A stretch of DNA of 64,000 nt, taken from positions 3,534,001 through 3,598,000 of the forward strand of contig NZ_CP101751.1 in NCBI RefSeq assembly GCF_024496085.1, read 5' to 3'. This DNA comes from Flavobacterium cerinum (lineage in GTDB: Bacteria > Bacteroidota > Bacteroidia > Flavobacteriales > Flavobacteriaceae). The notes beneath the pieces were generated by a model, which worked only from the letters and a program-made list of their open reading frames with translations, was not told the DNA's origin and did not search any database. Of the stretch, positions 8,484 through 18,086 are shown one piece after another. How positions within the stretch are numbered: the first letter of the stretch is position 1; every line of letters begins with the position of its first letter. A program made the translations under genes and the position numbers.

Positions 8484-9919
8484 TAGAATTGAAAATAAAT
8501 AAAATCTGTTATTTGTGAATACACACCTAAAATAATGATGAAAAGTAACGCTAAAATCAACTTTAAAATGGTAAATCTACCAAAAAAAGGATGTTCACGC
8601 TCTCTTGAAATCCATTCTACAAACAGGAACCCTCCCAGAATTAATAGCAGTTCGACCGAGTAACGTTCGATCGACAGGTAGGCAATTCCTCCTGAAAAAT
8701 TAAACGAAAACAGGTTTTTAAGGTATACCAATGCTTTGATTACTGTTTCGGATCTAAAAAACACCCAGGCCATCATCGTTAGAAAAAAAGTTATGATCAT
8801 CTGTGAAAATTCCCGAAAATTAGGTAGTTTTCTCCCTGCTGCCACTATATCGATATTTTCCCTATTGGTTTTCATTAAAATGGAAGGCATGATATAAAAT
8901 GCATTTAAAAGTCCCCAGATAATAAAAGTCCAATTGGCTCCGTGCCAAAATCCGCTTACCAAAAAGATGATAAACGTATTGCGAATCCGCATTCTGTTAC
9001 CTCCCCGACTTCCTCCAAGCGGAATATACAAATAGTCTTTAAACCAGGAAGAAAGCGAGATATGCCAACGCCGCCAAAATTCGGCTATATCGCGGGAAAA
9101 ATACGGATAATTAAAATTACGGAGTAAATCGATTCCGAATAATTTGGATGTTCCTAAAGCGATATCCGAATAACCGCTAAAATCACCGTAAATCTGAAAT
9201 GAAAAATAAACGGCGCCCATAAACAGGGTAAGCGAATTTGCCGTGTCATATTTTTCAAAAATTTCATTGGCATAGGTCGCACAACTATCAGCAATTACCA
9301 TTTTTTTAAATAATCCCCATATAATCTGGTATAAACCATCTATTGCTTTATCGGTATTAAAAACTCTTTTTTTCTTTAATTGTGGTAATAAATGTGTCGC
9401 CCGTTCTATTGGCCCGGCTACCAACAACGGAAAATAGCTTACAAATAAGGCATAATCCACCAGATTGCGTTCCGCTTTAATACGGTTTTTATAGATATCG
9501 ATTACATAGGATAGACCATGGAACGTATAGAATGAAATACCCACCGGCAGGATAATTTTTAAAGTCCAGATTGCTACATTAAACCCAAAATGGTGTAATA
9601 AATCGGCAAATGATTCTATAAAGAAGTTATAATATTTAAAAAATCCGAGGAAACCGAGGTTTACAATAATACTCAACCAAAACCAAAACTTCTTTTCATT
9701 TTCTTTTGAAGCATCCTGCATTTTTAATCCGGTAACATAATCCAATACTGTGGAAAACAGCAGTAAAAACAAAAAACGCCAATCCCAGCAGGCGTAAAAA
9801 TAATAGCTTGCCGCCAGTAATAAGATATTCTGTAGTTTGAGATTTTTGTTTATTACAAACCAATACAGCAGGAATACTGTCGGTAAAAATAGTGCGAAAC
9901 TCAGTGAGTTAAAAAGCAT
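8483..9919 (-). CDS. MBOAT family O-acyltransferase (AlgI-like)
   Basis: 478 residues with about ten membrane segments. MBOAT landmarks are present: SYFPLLVAGPIERATHLLPQ, DFSGYSDIALGTSKLFG, the FWRRWHISLSSWFKDYLY block and the catalytic His in GFWHGANWTFIIWG. The enzyme transfers an acyl group, usually acetyl, across the inner membrane to an exported polysaccharide or similar acceptor. It is coupled to the 7584-8483 SGNH-like gene. No polysaccharide synthesis genes sit next to it in this window. Confidence 0.9.
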   Translation of the reverse strand: MLFNSLSFALFLPTVFLLYWFVINKNLKLQNILLLAASYYFYACWDWRFLFLLLFSTVLDYVTGLKMQDASKENEKKFWFWLSIIVNLGFLGFFKYYNFFIESFADLLHHFGFNVAIWTLKIILPVGISFYTFHGLSYVIDIYKNRIKAERNLVDYALFVSYFPLLVAGPIERATHLLPQLKKKRVFNTDKAIDGLYQIIWGLFKKMVIADSCATYANEIFEKYDTANSLTLFMGAVYFSFQIYGDFSGYSDIALGTSKLFGIDLLRNFNYPYFSRDIAEFWRRWHISLSSWFKDYLYIPLGGSRGGNRMRIRNTFIIFLVSGFWHGANWTFIIWGLLNAFYIMPSILMKTNRENIDIVAAGRKLPNFREFSQMIITFFLTMMAWVFFRSETVIKALVYLKNLFSFNFSGGIAYLSIERYSVELLLILGGFLFVEWISREREHPFFGRFTILKLILALLFIIILGVYSQITDFIYFQF

Positions 9920-10139
9920 CGTTATTCCAGATTAACAAAACTGATTTGGGGCACAATCCCGAAACAAAGTCTGTTTTTTTATTATTCTATATTCTTATTG
10001 TAACATTGTTACGCCGGCGAAAATACAAAAAAGCTATCGTATTCATTTCTTATTTTACATCTAAATAGATGATCATATATTATTTTTCCAAAGCTTTTTA
10101 TTAAGTATAACGAATACACTTCGCGATATCGGCTCATTG

Positions 10140-10766
10140 TTATTCATAAAGAGGGAGCACTTCCATAAACTGCTTCTTCCCTTTTGTGGTCAGGTACGGA
10201 TAAATCGAATGCAGGAATAACAAGGTATGATTTCCCATTGGTCGATAACCGATTGTATTTTCGGTAATTTCTTCAGCTGAAAGATAAAAATCAAGAATAA
10301 TCTGAATCCGCTTGTACAACATTTCATATTCATCCAATAGCTCGGCTTCCCGAAATAATCCGGAATCAATAAACTGTTCGATCATTCGCAGAAACTGTAA
10401 TTTTCTTGAAATGATCAATTGCTTATAATGTCCCGAAATGACTTCGTTATTTCGCATCAGATGCACAATATCCAGATAAACAAAACGATAGGCATAAATG
10501 GTTACAAAAAAGTTCTCCACAAAAGTAATCAGGTTCTGTAAGCTCACCTCCTTTTCTCCCATCAAGCGGAACTCTTCACTGATGTTATTAACCAGATCAA
10601 AATACAAAGCTTCTTCAATATCTTCTTTCTTTTTAAAATGATAGGTCAGATTACCGGGACTTATGCCTAAATGTTCGGCTATTTTCCGTTGGCTTACATT
10701 AGGCAGTCCGTAAGTATTAAAAAGCTGTAAACCGGCTTCGAGGATCTTCTTTTTTGTTTTATTCAT
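10140..10766 (-). CDS. TetR/AcrR family transcriptional regulator
   Basis: 208 residues. The N-terminal helix-turn-helix is KILEAGLQLFNTYGLPNVSQ, then KIAEHLGISPGNLTYHFKKK, the classic TetR DNA-binding block. The C-terminal ligand domain has no recognisable specificity. It is divergent from the DUF2867 gene at 10845, and a palindrome in the 78-base gap is the likely operator. It probably represses itself and DUF2867. Confidence 0.9.
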   Translation of the reverse strand: MNKTKKKILEAGLQLFNTYGLPNVSQRKIAEHLGISPGNLTYHFKKKEDIEEALYFDLVNNISEEFRLMGEKEVSLQNLITFVENFFVTIYAYRFVYLDIVHLMRNNEVISGHYKQLIISRKLQFLRMIEQFIDSGLFREAELLDEYEMLYKRIQIILDFYLSAEEITENTIGYRPMGNHTLLFLHSIYPYLTTKGKKQFMEVLPLYE

Positions 10767-10770
10767 ACAA

Positions 10771-10826
10771 CAAAAATATAAAAATTAGTACAACTGCACT
10801 AATCTAAACACTATTTAGTACTTTTG
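10771..10826. promoter_or_regulatory. Divergent promoters with TetR-type palindrome
   Basis: On the minus strand TATTTTTG (10778-10771) is a -7 box for the tetR gene. On the plus strand TACTTTTG (10819-10826) is one for the DUF2867 gene. Between them lies the imperfect palindrome TTAGTACAACTGCACTAA (10785-10802), and the half site TTAGTAC is repeated at 10815-10821, overlapping the plus promoter. This is a plausible TetR operator; binding is inferred. Confidence 0.6.
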
Positions 10827-10844
10827 CCCTAAACACTTAATCCC

Positions 10845-11330
10845 ATGAAAGTTATCGAAGAGCATGTTGATCTCAGTGAAAAAGCACTGAAAAGCCTAGT
10901 AAAAATTGATTTTTCCGATACTTTTTCCACAACCAATCATCAGGATTCTATAGCTGAAATTACGCGAAAAATATTCGGGCAATCCCCTGTTTGGATTCGA
11001 ACATTGTTTACAATTCGTAATTTTCTGGTTCGATTGATCGGTTTAAAAAATGAAAAGCCGAGCGATTATAACGTTGGTCTTGCTGTGGGACAATATATTG
11101 GTTTTTTTAAAGTTTTTTCGGTCGATAAAACTGAAATACTCCTCGGTGCAGATGACACTCATTTAAATTTCAGAGCGCTGATTCAGAATACTTCTACAGC
11201 CAACTATAACATTAAAGTAACAACGTTGGTTGCCTATAACAATCAAAAAGGGCGCTATTACATGCGGTTTATTCTACCTTTTCACCGGATCGTGGTAAAA
11301 AGCATGGTTCGCCAAGCGTATCAAAATTAA
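10845..11330 (+). CDS. DUF2867 domain-containing protein
   Basis: 161 residues, soluble. The pattern KIDFSDTFSTTNHQDSI, IFGQSPVWIRTLFTIRN, LLGADDTHLNFRALI and the C-terminal YYMRFILPFHRIVVKSMVRQ fits the DUF2867 family. Its function is unknown, but it often sits beside TetR regulators, as here. Confidence 0.75.
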   Translation: MKVIEEHVDLSEKALKSLVKIDFSDTFSTTNHQDSIAEITRKIFGQSPVWIRTLFTIRNFLVRLIGLKNEKPSDYNVGLAVGQYIGFFKVFSVDKTEILLGADDTHLNFRALIQNTSTANYNIKVTTLVAYNNQKGRYYMRFILPFHRIVVKSMVRQAYQN

Positions 11331-11417
11331 ATTACATCCTAACTTATATCTTTTGAAATTGAATAAATAATAGGTAATTTTAGGTAATTCTAATCCAAAC
11401 CTAAAAGTTATACTATT

Positions 11418-12227
11418 ATGACTAAGCATTTCCTGTTCCTTTTTATGCTATTGATTTGGGGACCTGTATGGGCCTTAAAACCGGATAAAAATTATGTTGC
11501 AAAACCTGAAGACTTATCTTTGACCTATACCGCTAATACTATTACAACCCGCGATGGCTATGTATTACAGTCCTGGGCAATTGCACCTAATAAGGAAAAC
11601 GATAATAAAACCACTTTGATTGTAGCTTACGGTGATTCGGGGAATATGTCATACTGGCTTAATCAGGCATGGGTTGCTTCCAATAATGGTTATACTGTCG
11701 TTTTATTCGACTACCGCGGATTCGGAAAAAGTCAGGATTTCAACATCAACAACGACTATTTGTATTACAATGAATTCGCAACCGATTTGGAAGCAGTAAT
11801 TGAATGGACAAAAGTGAATCAAAAAAATACAAAAACAGGAATTTGGGCACTTTCAATGGGAACCATTATGACCAATCTTGCCCTTCAAAAACAAAAAGTG
11901 GATTTTGTAATTGCCGAAGGACTTGTTTATGATCCGTCAGCAATCGCATCTAAAATCAAACAGGTTAAAAACAAAACGATACTGTTACCGGATACGAATT
12001 TTGATATTAAAAAATTATCCCGGTCCATTACTTGTCCTTATTTGCTGATTGCCGGAAAACAAGACAAAATGACAACATCGGAAGACAGTAAGCTTTTTTC
12101 AGAACTGGCAAAAGGGCGACAATTAATCGAATTTGACGGCAATCATCTGGAAGGATTCACCAAATTATCCGGCGATGGTTTCGGTGCTATTTATATGCAA
12201 AAAATACAGCAATTTATCAATCCGTAG
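11418..12227 (+). CDS. Secreted alpha/beta hydrolase
   Basis: 269 residues with a signal peptide (KHFLFLFMLLIWGPVWA). The fold is an alpha/beta hydrolase: LFDYRGFGKS, the nucleophile elbow WALSMGTIM (Ser in place of the usual GxSxG context, with Ala first), an acid candidate in LLIAGKQDKMT and the catalytic His in DGNHLEGF. This resembles dipeptidyl-peptidase/BAAT-type serine hydrolases acting in the periplasm. The substrate is unknown. Confidence 0.75.
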   Translation: MTKHFLFLFMLLIWGPVWALKPDKNYVAKPEDLSLTYTANTITTRDGYVLQSWAIAPNKENDNKTTLIVAYGDSGNMSYWLNQAWVASNNGYTVVLFDYRGFGKSQDFNINNDYLYYNEFATDLEAVIEWTKVNQKNTKTGIWALSMGTIMTNLALQKQKVDFVIAEGLVYDPSAIASKIKQVKNKTILLPDTNFDIKKLSRSITCPYLLIAGKQDKMTTSEDSKLFSELAKGRQLIEFDGNHLEGFTKLSGDGFGAIYMQKIQQFINP

Positions 12228-12248
12228 TAACCTGTCAACGTTATAACC

Positions 12249-14765
12249 ATGCAAGACATAAAAGGACTCACAGCAAAGGAAGTACTCGAATCCCGAAAAA
12301 AGTACGGCAAAAATCAAGTCGACTATAAGAAGGAAAACGGTTTCTGGAAAGCCGTTAAGAGTCTTGTTCAGGAACCCATGGTATTGTTACTGTTGGTAGC
12401 AGCATTACTTTATTTTATCAGTGGAGATACCGGCGATGGTATTTTTCTGGCATCAGCGATTGTTTTGGTAGCAGCAATTTCATTATATCAGGATTCCAGA
12501 AGTCGAAATGCGCTTGAAAAGCTAAAGGCGTATACCGAACCGGAATGTACCGTGATTCGCAACGGAATTACCAAAAAAATCAAAAGTGAAGAACTAGTTA
12601 TCGGAGATTCTCTGGTAGCAGAAGAAGGTACTGCTATTGCTGCGGATGCCAAAATTATTCAATCCAATGATTTTTCGGTTAATGAATCCATACTTACCGG
12701 TGAATCCCTACCCGTTGCAAAAGATGCTGAAAGTTCAGATTCATATCTTTATCAAGGTACAACAGTTGCCAGCGGATTGGCTATTGCAACAGTTACAGCT
12801 ATAGGAAACAAGACCAAACTGGGACAAATCGGAAAAAGCTTAGACAGCATAAAAGAAGAAAAGACTCCGTTAGAAAGACAAATCGGGAATTTTGTCAAAA
12901 AGATGGTTATCATCGGAGCAATCGTTTTTCTTATTGTATGGCTTCTCAATTATTACCAATCGGGAGAATTACTCGACAGTCTGCTAAAAGCATTAACACT
13001 GGCCATGAGTATTCTTCCGGAAGAAATTCCCGTCGCTTTTACAACCTTTATGGCTTTGGGTGCCTGGCGTTTAATGCGACTCGGCATATTGGTCAAACAA
13101 ATGAAAACTGTCGAAACACTAGGGAGTGCAACTGTTATTTGTACCGATAAAACCGGAACATTGACCGAAAACAAAATGAGCCTCGCTAAAATATATAATT
13201 TTGAAACTGATTCTATTTCGGATTATACTGAAGCCAGCGCTAACGGGAATGCCACAATTATCCGAATGGCAATGTGGGCCAGCGAACCTATTCCTTTTGA
13301 CCCGATGGAAACGGCAATTCATGAAGCTTACCGGCAAACCCATGTTGATGATGAACGACCGGGTTATAAGATTGTACACGAATATCCGTTGGGCGGTAAA
13401 CCACCTATGATGACGCATATTTTTGAGAATTCAGCAGGAAATCGCATTATCGCTGCTAAAGGTGCTCCGGAGGCATTTTTAAATTCTATTTCTTTTAGTG
13501 AAGACCAGAAAAACAGCATAAATTCTGCCATTAAACAGCTGGCATCTGACGGTTATCGCATTTTAGGAGTAGCCGAATCCCGTTTTGAAGGAGATCATTA
13601 CCCGAAACAACAACAGAATTTTGATTTTACATTTAAAGGAATCGTTGCTTTTTACGATCCGCCGAAAAAAAATATTACTTCGGTATTGCAAGAATTTTAT
13701 AAAGCCGGTATTACTGTAAAAATCGTTACCGGAGACAATGCCGAAACAACTGCTGCCATTGCACGCCAAATCCAATTCGTTGGCAGTGAAAAAAGTCTGA
13801 ACGGAGATGAACTGATACAAATGGATCAGCAGGAATTACAGCAACGGGTTCGCGATACTCATGTATTTACCCGAATGTACCCGGAAGCCAAACTTAAAAT
13901 TATCAATGCTTTAAAAGCACAAAATGAAATCGTAGCGATGACCGGGGACGGTGTTAACGACGGCCCTGCTTTAAAAGCCGCTCATATTGGTATTGCTATG
14001 GGAAAAAAGGGGACTGAAATTGCTAAGCAAGCCGCCTCGCTAATCTTACTTGAAGATGACCTTTCCAAAATGGTAACCGCTATTGCAATGGGCAGACGAA
14101 TTTATACCAATCTGAAAAAAGCTATTCAATATATCATTTCAATTCACATTCCTATTATTCTTACCGTTTTCCTTCCATTAGCATTAGGATGGATCTATCC
14201 GAATATTTTTTCACCCGTACATGTGATTTTCCTAGAGCTGATCATGGGACCTACCTGCTCTATCATTTACGAAAACGAACCAATGGAAACCAATACCATG
14301 AATGAAAAGCCGCGTCCGTTTTCGAATACTTTTTTCAATTGGAAAGAACTCACAACAAGTATCATACAAGGGTTAGCTATAACAGCAGGAACTCTGGGAA
14401 TATATCAATATGCCGTTTACCATGATTACAATGAAAATACAACCCGGACTTTGGTATTCACCACATTGATCATTGCTAATATCTTTTTGACTTTGGTCAA
14501 TCGTTCGTTTTACTACTCCGTCATCAAAACATTACGCTATAAAAACAGTATGATTACAAGTATAATAGGCATAACCCTACTACTACTTGGGCTCTTACTT
14601 TTTGTACCGCCTCTGACTGCTTTTTTTGAATTTGAAACGTTATCGCTGCAATCTTTAGTGACCAGTATATTAATCGGGTTTATATCCGTAATCTGGTATG
14701 AAATTATTAAGGCTTTTAAACGGTTAAACCATCAGAGTTATAAATGGCTTAAAAGACAAATTTGA
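12249..14765 (+). CDS. Cation-translocating P-type ATPase (P2-like)
   Basis: 838 residues. N-terminal cation ATPase domain, then TGESLPVAK (actuator TGES), the phosphorylation motif CDKTGTLTENKM with Asp near residue 299, nucleotide-binding AAKGAPEAFL, and hinge motif TGDGVNDGPALKAAHIG. Eight to ten membrane segments include the M4 motif ILPEEIPVAF, which differs from PEGLP of calcium pumps. The enzyme moves a cation with ATP energy; the ion is uncertain. A cation diffusion facilitator follows at 14837, which suggests a shared role in metal homeostasis. Confidence 0.88.
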   Translation: MQDIKGLTAKEVLESRKKYGKNQVDYKKENGFWKAVKSLVQEPMVLLLLVAALLYFISGDTGDGIFLASAIVLVAAISLYQDSRSRNALEKLKAYTEPECTVIRNGITKKIKSEELVIGDSLVAEEGTAIAADAKIIQSNDFSVNESILTGESLPVAKDAESSDSYLYQGTTVASGLAIATVTAIGNKTKLGQIGKSLDSIKEEKTPLERQIGNFVKKMVIIGAIVFLIVWLLNYYQSGELLDSLLKALTLAMSILPEEIPVAFTTFMALGAWRLMRLGILVKQMKTVETLGSATVICTDKTGTLTENKMSLAKIYNFETDSISDYTEASANGNATIIRMAMWASEPIPFDPMETAIHEAYRQTHVDDERPGYKIVHEYPLGGKPPMMTHIFENSAGNRIIAAKGAPEAFLNSISFSEDQKNSINSAIKQLASDGYRILGVAESRFEGDHYPKQQQNFDFTFKGIVAFYDPPKKNITSVLQEFYKAGITVKIVTGDNAETTAAIARQIQFVGSEKSLNGDELIQMDQQELQQRVRDTHVFTRMYPEAKLKIINALKAQNEIVAMTGDGVNDGPALKAAHIGIAMGKKGTEIAKQAASLILLEDDLSKMVTAIAMGRRIYTNLKKAIQYIISIHIPIILTVFLPLALGWIYPNIFSPVHVIFLELIMGPTCSIIYENEPMETNTMNEKPRPFSNTFFNWKELTTSIIQGLAITAGTLGIYQYAVYHDYNENTTRTLVFTTLIIANIFLTLVNRSFYYSVIKTLRYKNSMITSIIGITLLLLGLLLFVPPLTAFFEFETLSLQSLVTSILIGFISVIWYEIIKAFKRLNHQSYKWLKRQI

Positions 14766-14836
14766 TGTAAAAAATATTTTTCACGCCCCATCAGCATTGA
14801 TATTTTATGTAATTTCGCTTACTATTTGGACTCCTA

Positions 14837-15706
14837 ATGACGAACGAACGAACCGCTATAAAAACGACCTATTTCAGTATCATCGGTAATACTGCACTGG
14901 CATTGATTAAAGGTTTAACCGGTTATTTTGGGAACTCATATGCCCTGATTGCCGATGCCATCGAATCGACTACCGATATTTTCGCTTCGTTTCTGGTATT
15001 ATTCGGTATCAAATATTCCAATCGCCCGGCTGATAAAAACCACCCATACGGACACGGAAGAGCCGAACCGCTTATCACGTTTCTGGTTGTAGGCTTTCTT
15101 ATTACATCGGCAACTATTATTGCTTACGAAAGCATTATCAACATCGGAACACCACACGATCTCCCTAAACCCTACACGCTGATCGTATTGGGTGCTATCA
15201 TTATCTGGAAGGAAATTTCCTTTAGAATGGTTTATAAAAAAGGGATTCAAACCAATAGTTCTTCCTTAAAAGCCGACGCCTGGCACCATCGAAGTGATGC
15301 TATTACCTCACTGGCTGCGTTTATCGGAATATCGATTGCTTTAATTTTCGGAAAAGGGTATGAATCCGCGGATGACTGGGCAGCCTTATTTGCTTCGTTC
15401 TTTATTTTATACAATAGCTATTTAATTTTCCGTCCGGCTTTAGGCGAAATCATGGATGAACATTTCTATGATGATCTGATTGAAGAAATCAGAACGGTTT
15501 CTATTGGTGTCGAAGGTGTTATGGATACCGAAAAGTGTTTTATCCGTAAATCGGGTATGAAATACCATGTAGACTTACACGCCGTTGTAAATGCTTATCT
15601 TACGGTAAAAGAAGGTCATGAAATCGCACATCGCCTTAAAGACACATTAAAAGAACGTATTCCGGAATTAGGACATATCCTGATTCATATTGAACCAAAC
15701 GAATAA
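14837..15706 (+). CDS. Cation diffusion facilitator (CDF) transporter
   Basis: 289 residues with about six membrane segments and a cytoplasmic C-terminal domain. Metal-site motifs are DAIESTTDIFASF (DxxxD) and AWHHRSDAITSLAAF (HxxxD). The C-terminal GHEIAHRLKDTLKERI and HILIHIEP match the CDF dimerisation domain. CDF proteins export Zn2+, Fe2+ or Mn2+ by proton antiport. The gene follows the P-type ATPase after 71 bases. Confidence 0.9.
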   Translation: MTNERTAIKTTYFSIIGNTALALIKGLTGYFGNSYALIADAIESTTDIFASFLVLFGIKYSNRPADKNHPYGHGRAEPLITFLVVGFLITSATIIAYESIINIGTPHDLPKPYTLIVLGAIIIWKEISFRMVYKKGIQTNSSSLKADAWHHRSDAITSLAAFIGISIALIFGKGYESADDWAALFASFFILYNSYLIFRPALGEIMDEHFYDDLIEEIRTVSIGVEGVMDTEKCFIRKSGMKYHVDLHAVVNAYLTVKEGHEIAHRLKDTLKERIPELGHILIHIEPNE

Positions 15707-15792
15707 AAGTAAAATTACTTTCCTCAACTGACATACTGTTGTCACTATCCGGTTTTACTTTCGTGCCGTTATTCAATTAATGCGTTAACATC

Positions 15793-16422
15793 ATGATAAA
15801 AGTAAATACCCTGAATGCTTCCGTAATGGAATGTACCCGTTTCCGGATAGCGGAAAACGCAACTGAAAAAGACTTACTACAAGCTATTTCCGATTTCGAA
15901 AATCAGTTTTTAGCCCATCTGGAAGGAATCGCTTTTCATTGCCTTGCCAAAAACGATAAAGGCGAATATGCTAATATTCTTCTGGCTCAAAACACAGCAG
16001 TACTCACAACCATAGAAAAAGATATTACTTCCAATCCCGGAGCACTTTCCTTTTTAAAGTTAATCGACAAAAAATCAGTAATAATTCATTATTTGAACAT
16101 TGAAAAAGAGCCGCTACTTATACCTGAAAATTTTTCCTGTGTCGAACTAGGCACTTTTGCATTAAAAAAAGGAACTTTACAGGAGCTACTGGCTGTTTCC
16201 GATAGTATTGAAAAAAATTATTTGTCCCATTTCCCAAATACACAATTACATTTTATCGGTACGCTTCCGGATGATATCTATGCTGAGGTAACTTTCGGTA
16301 CAACACTTCAATCGACACAACAAATCTGCGCCGGTTATCTGTCGGATCCCAATTGTACTCCGCTAATGGAAATGATTGACGAAACCCGAATGGCGCTTGA
16401 TTTTTGGAGTGTACTCGCTTAA
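15793..16422 (+). CDS. Hypothetical protein, two ABM-like repeats
   Basis: 209 residues, no signal peptide. Two internal segments (about residues 10-90 and 115-205) each look like an alpha/beta barrel half of the antibiotic-biosynthesis-monooxygenase kind, with similar spacing of strand-helix-strand. The last residues LDFWSVLA resemble the end of such domains. The assignment is structural guesswork. A weak -7-like TACTTTCG precedes it. Confidence 0.45.
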   Translation: MIKVNTLNASVMECTRFRIAENATEKDLLQAISDFENQFLAHLEGIAFHCLAKNDKGEYANILLAQNTAVLTTIEKDITSNPGALSFLKLIDKKSVIIHYLNIEKEPLLIPENFSCVELGTFALKKGTLQELLAVSDSIEKNYLSHFPNTQLHFIGTLPDDIYAEVTFGTTLQSTQQICAGYLSDPNCTPLMEMIDETRMALDFWSVLA

Positions 16423-16478
16423 AATCTGTATTTTTAAAATAATCATAAATTGCATCTTTATATCCAATACCAAAACTT

Positions 16479-16934
16479 ATGAACCCGGAAAAAATAGAAT
16501 CCTTTAGTGTAATCGGAATTTCCGTACGAACAACAAATGAAAACCAACAAGCGATGAAAGATATCGGATTGCTTTGGCAACAATTTATAACGGAAGCCTG
16601 TATCGAAAAAATCCCGAATAAAATTGATTCAACCGTATATTGTATTTATACCGATTATGAAAAAGATCATACCAAACCCTATACTACAATCTTAGGATGC
16701 CGTGTATCGGATACAGCAAATATTCCGGATGGGATGATCGCTAAAGACATTTCAGCCAGTAGTTATCAAAAGATAATTGCTAAAGGAAATATATTCCAAG
16801 GCGCATTAGCTGAAGCCTGGACCCAAATATGGAATTCCGATATTAAAAGAGCCTATACCGCCGACTTTGAAGTCTATTCAGACAAAGCCAAAAATCCCGA
16901 AAATGCTGAAGTTGATATTTTTATCGCAATATAA
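16479..16934 (+). CDS. GyrI-like / effector-binding domain protein
   Basis: 151 residues. It reads ESFSVIGISVRTTNENQQA, IGLLWQQFITEA, VYCIYTDYEKDHTKPYTTIL and ends YTADFEVYSDKAKNPENAEVDIFI. That is the pattern of stand-alone GyrI-like small-molecule-binding domains (the effector part of AraC/BmrR regulators without a DNA-binding part). The ligand is unknown. Confidence 0.8.
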   Translation: MNPEKIESFSVIGISVRTTNENQQAMKDIGLLWQQFITEACIEKIPNKIDSTVYCIYTDYEKDHTKPYTTILGCRVSDTANIPDGMIAKDISASSYQKIIAKGNIFQGALAEAWTQIWNSDIKRAYTADFEVYSDKAKNPENAEVDIFIAI

Positions 16935-17024
16935 CACGCCCTTTTTATCGGAAACAGCAATATTATAAATCATCCTGAGTTTTGTTTAATTTTACCCAAA
17001 ACAGCACTACTCAGGATACTCTAC

Positions 17025-17411
17025 TTATACAAACATTCTTTTACCCCTTTCACTTTTACCGGGAAACAAATTTTTAAGCACAATCACAACCATACCAATC
17101 ACATTGGCAGTGGAAGTTATCAATAAACTAATCAGAACACTATCGGAGAGTTTATAACTATTATTTCTTAGAATATCAAGCACATTACACAACCAGTATA
17201 CTAAAACCAAAGTATAAACAGCCGAAAATACGACTCTTAAGATCGTATTGGATCGATACCGATCCGTTTTTGATTTGAACTTTCGTATTCTTTCTTTTTC
17301 CAGATTCATTGATAAACACTTCCCTTGAACAATTCCGATTTCCATATCAAATTGATTTACAGGCGAAGTATTTAATGCTATCCGTTCTACGTTTTCTCCA
17401 AAGCTATTCAT
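17025..17411 (-). CDS. Small two-TM membrane protein, candidate Panacea-linked toxin
   Basis: About 128 residues from the ATG at 17411, or 132 from 17423. The N-terminal part is soluble and basic (RIRKFKSKTDRYRS). Two membrane segments follow: TILRVVFSAVYTLVLVYWL and LISLLITSTANVIGMVVIVL, then a short basic tail. The start overlaps the stop codon of the upstream Panacea gene (8 or 20 bases), so the two are translationally coupled. Panacea (DUF4065) antitoxins neutralise many toxins, including small membrane-disturbing ones. The toxin role here is inferred from context and size. Confidence 0.6.
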   Translation of the reverse strand: MNSFGENVERIALNTSPVNQFDMEIGIVQGKCLSMNLEKERIRKFKSKTDRYRSNTILRVVFSAVYTLVLVYWLCNVLDILRNNSYKLSDSVLISLLITSTANVIGMVVIVLKNLFPGKSERGKRMFV

Positions 17412-17871
17412 CCTCTTTGGCACTCATTTTTGCTTTGTAATGCTGATATATCGTTTCATCATTTAATTCTCTATTCGATCCTTTACAATACACTTCATTC
17501 CAGGGTGCACCTTCTTCATGTGTTAAGGCACTTAAATAAACACCATCATACTTACCGTAAATAGACCATATTTTATCTAAAAAAGTCTTATCTCTATCTT
17601 TTATCTTTTCTAAAACAGGCAGAGGAATTTTTGACGAAATGTTCCATTTCTTATAATTTTTCTTAATATTCCGATAAAGAGAAGGGAACACAGGCCCCAT
17701 ATCCCAGGCAACCGGTTGTTCATCGGTTAATCGTTCTTTGCCTTCGGTAACGGCAAGATACCATCCGTAAGCGATATAAGTTAGTTTCAGGAGCTTCATC
17801 GGTGTTAACTCTCCTCCTTTTCCGTACTTTTCAATGTAATAATTGGCAATTGTTGTGGGACTGTATGGCAT
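17404..17871 (-). CDS. Panacea (DUF4065) domain protein, probable antitoxin
   Basis: 155 residues. SPTTIANYYIEKYGKGG, TPMKLLKLTYIAYGWYLA, AWDMGPVFPSLYRNIK and LSALTHEEGAPWNEVY are the core Panacea/SocA-like signature. Proteins of this type act as antitoxins or as proteolysis adaptors. It is the first gene of a two-gene minus-strand operon; its partner is the overlapping two-TM protein downstream. It lies between backbone genes, not inside the accessory island. Confidence 0.85.
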   Translation of the reverse strand: MPYSPTTIANYYIEKYGKGGELTPMKLLKLTYIAYGWYLAVTEGKERLTDEQPVAWDMGPVFPSLYRNIKKNYKKWNISSKIPLPVLEKIKDRDKTFLDKIWSIYGKYDGVYLSALTHEEGAPWNEVYCKGSNRELNDETIYQHYKAKMSAKEDE

Positions 17872-18056
17872 AGATTCTTTGAATTACGGTTGCTAAAATT
17901 TACTCCTTTAGCCACAATTAATACTAACACGAAGTACGTGTTTCTTTTTTGACTTAAACTGTTTTAACAAAATTTGTCCTCATTTCTTTCCGAATCGACC
18001 AAAGTAAAAAGTAAAAACGTCGGTTCAACCGCTTTTATATTTCCGATATAATTTTA

Positions 18057-18064
18057 TACTTTTG
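18057..18064 (+). promoter_or_regulatory. -7 promoter box for tpx
   Basis: TACTTTTG fits TAnnTTTG exactly, 22 bases before the tpx ATG at 18087. A -33 TTG is not clear. Confidence 0.55.
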
Positions 18065-18086
18065 AATACTAAAAAAAATTGAAACA

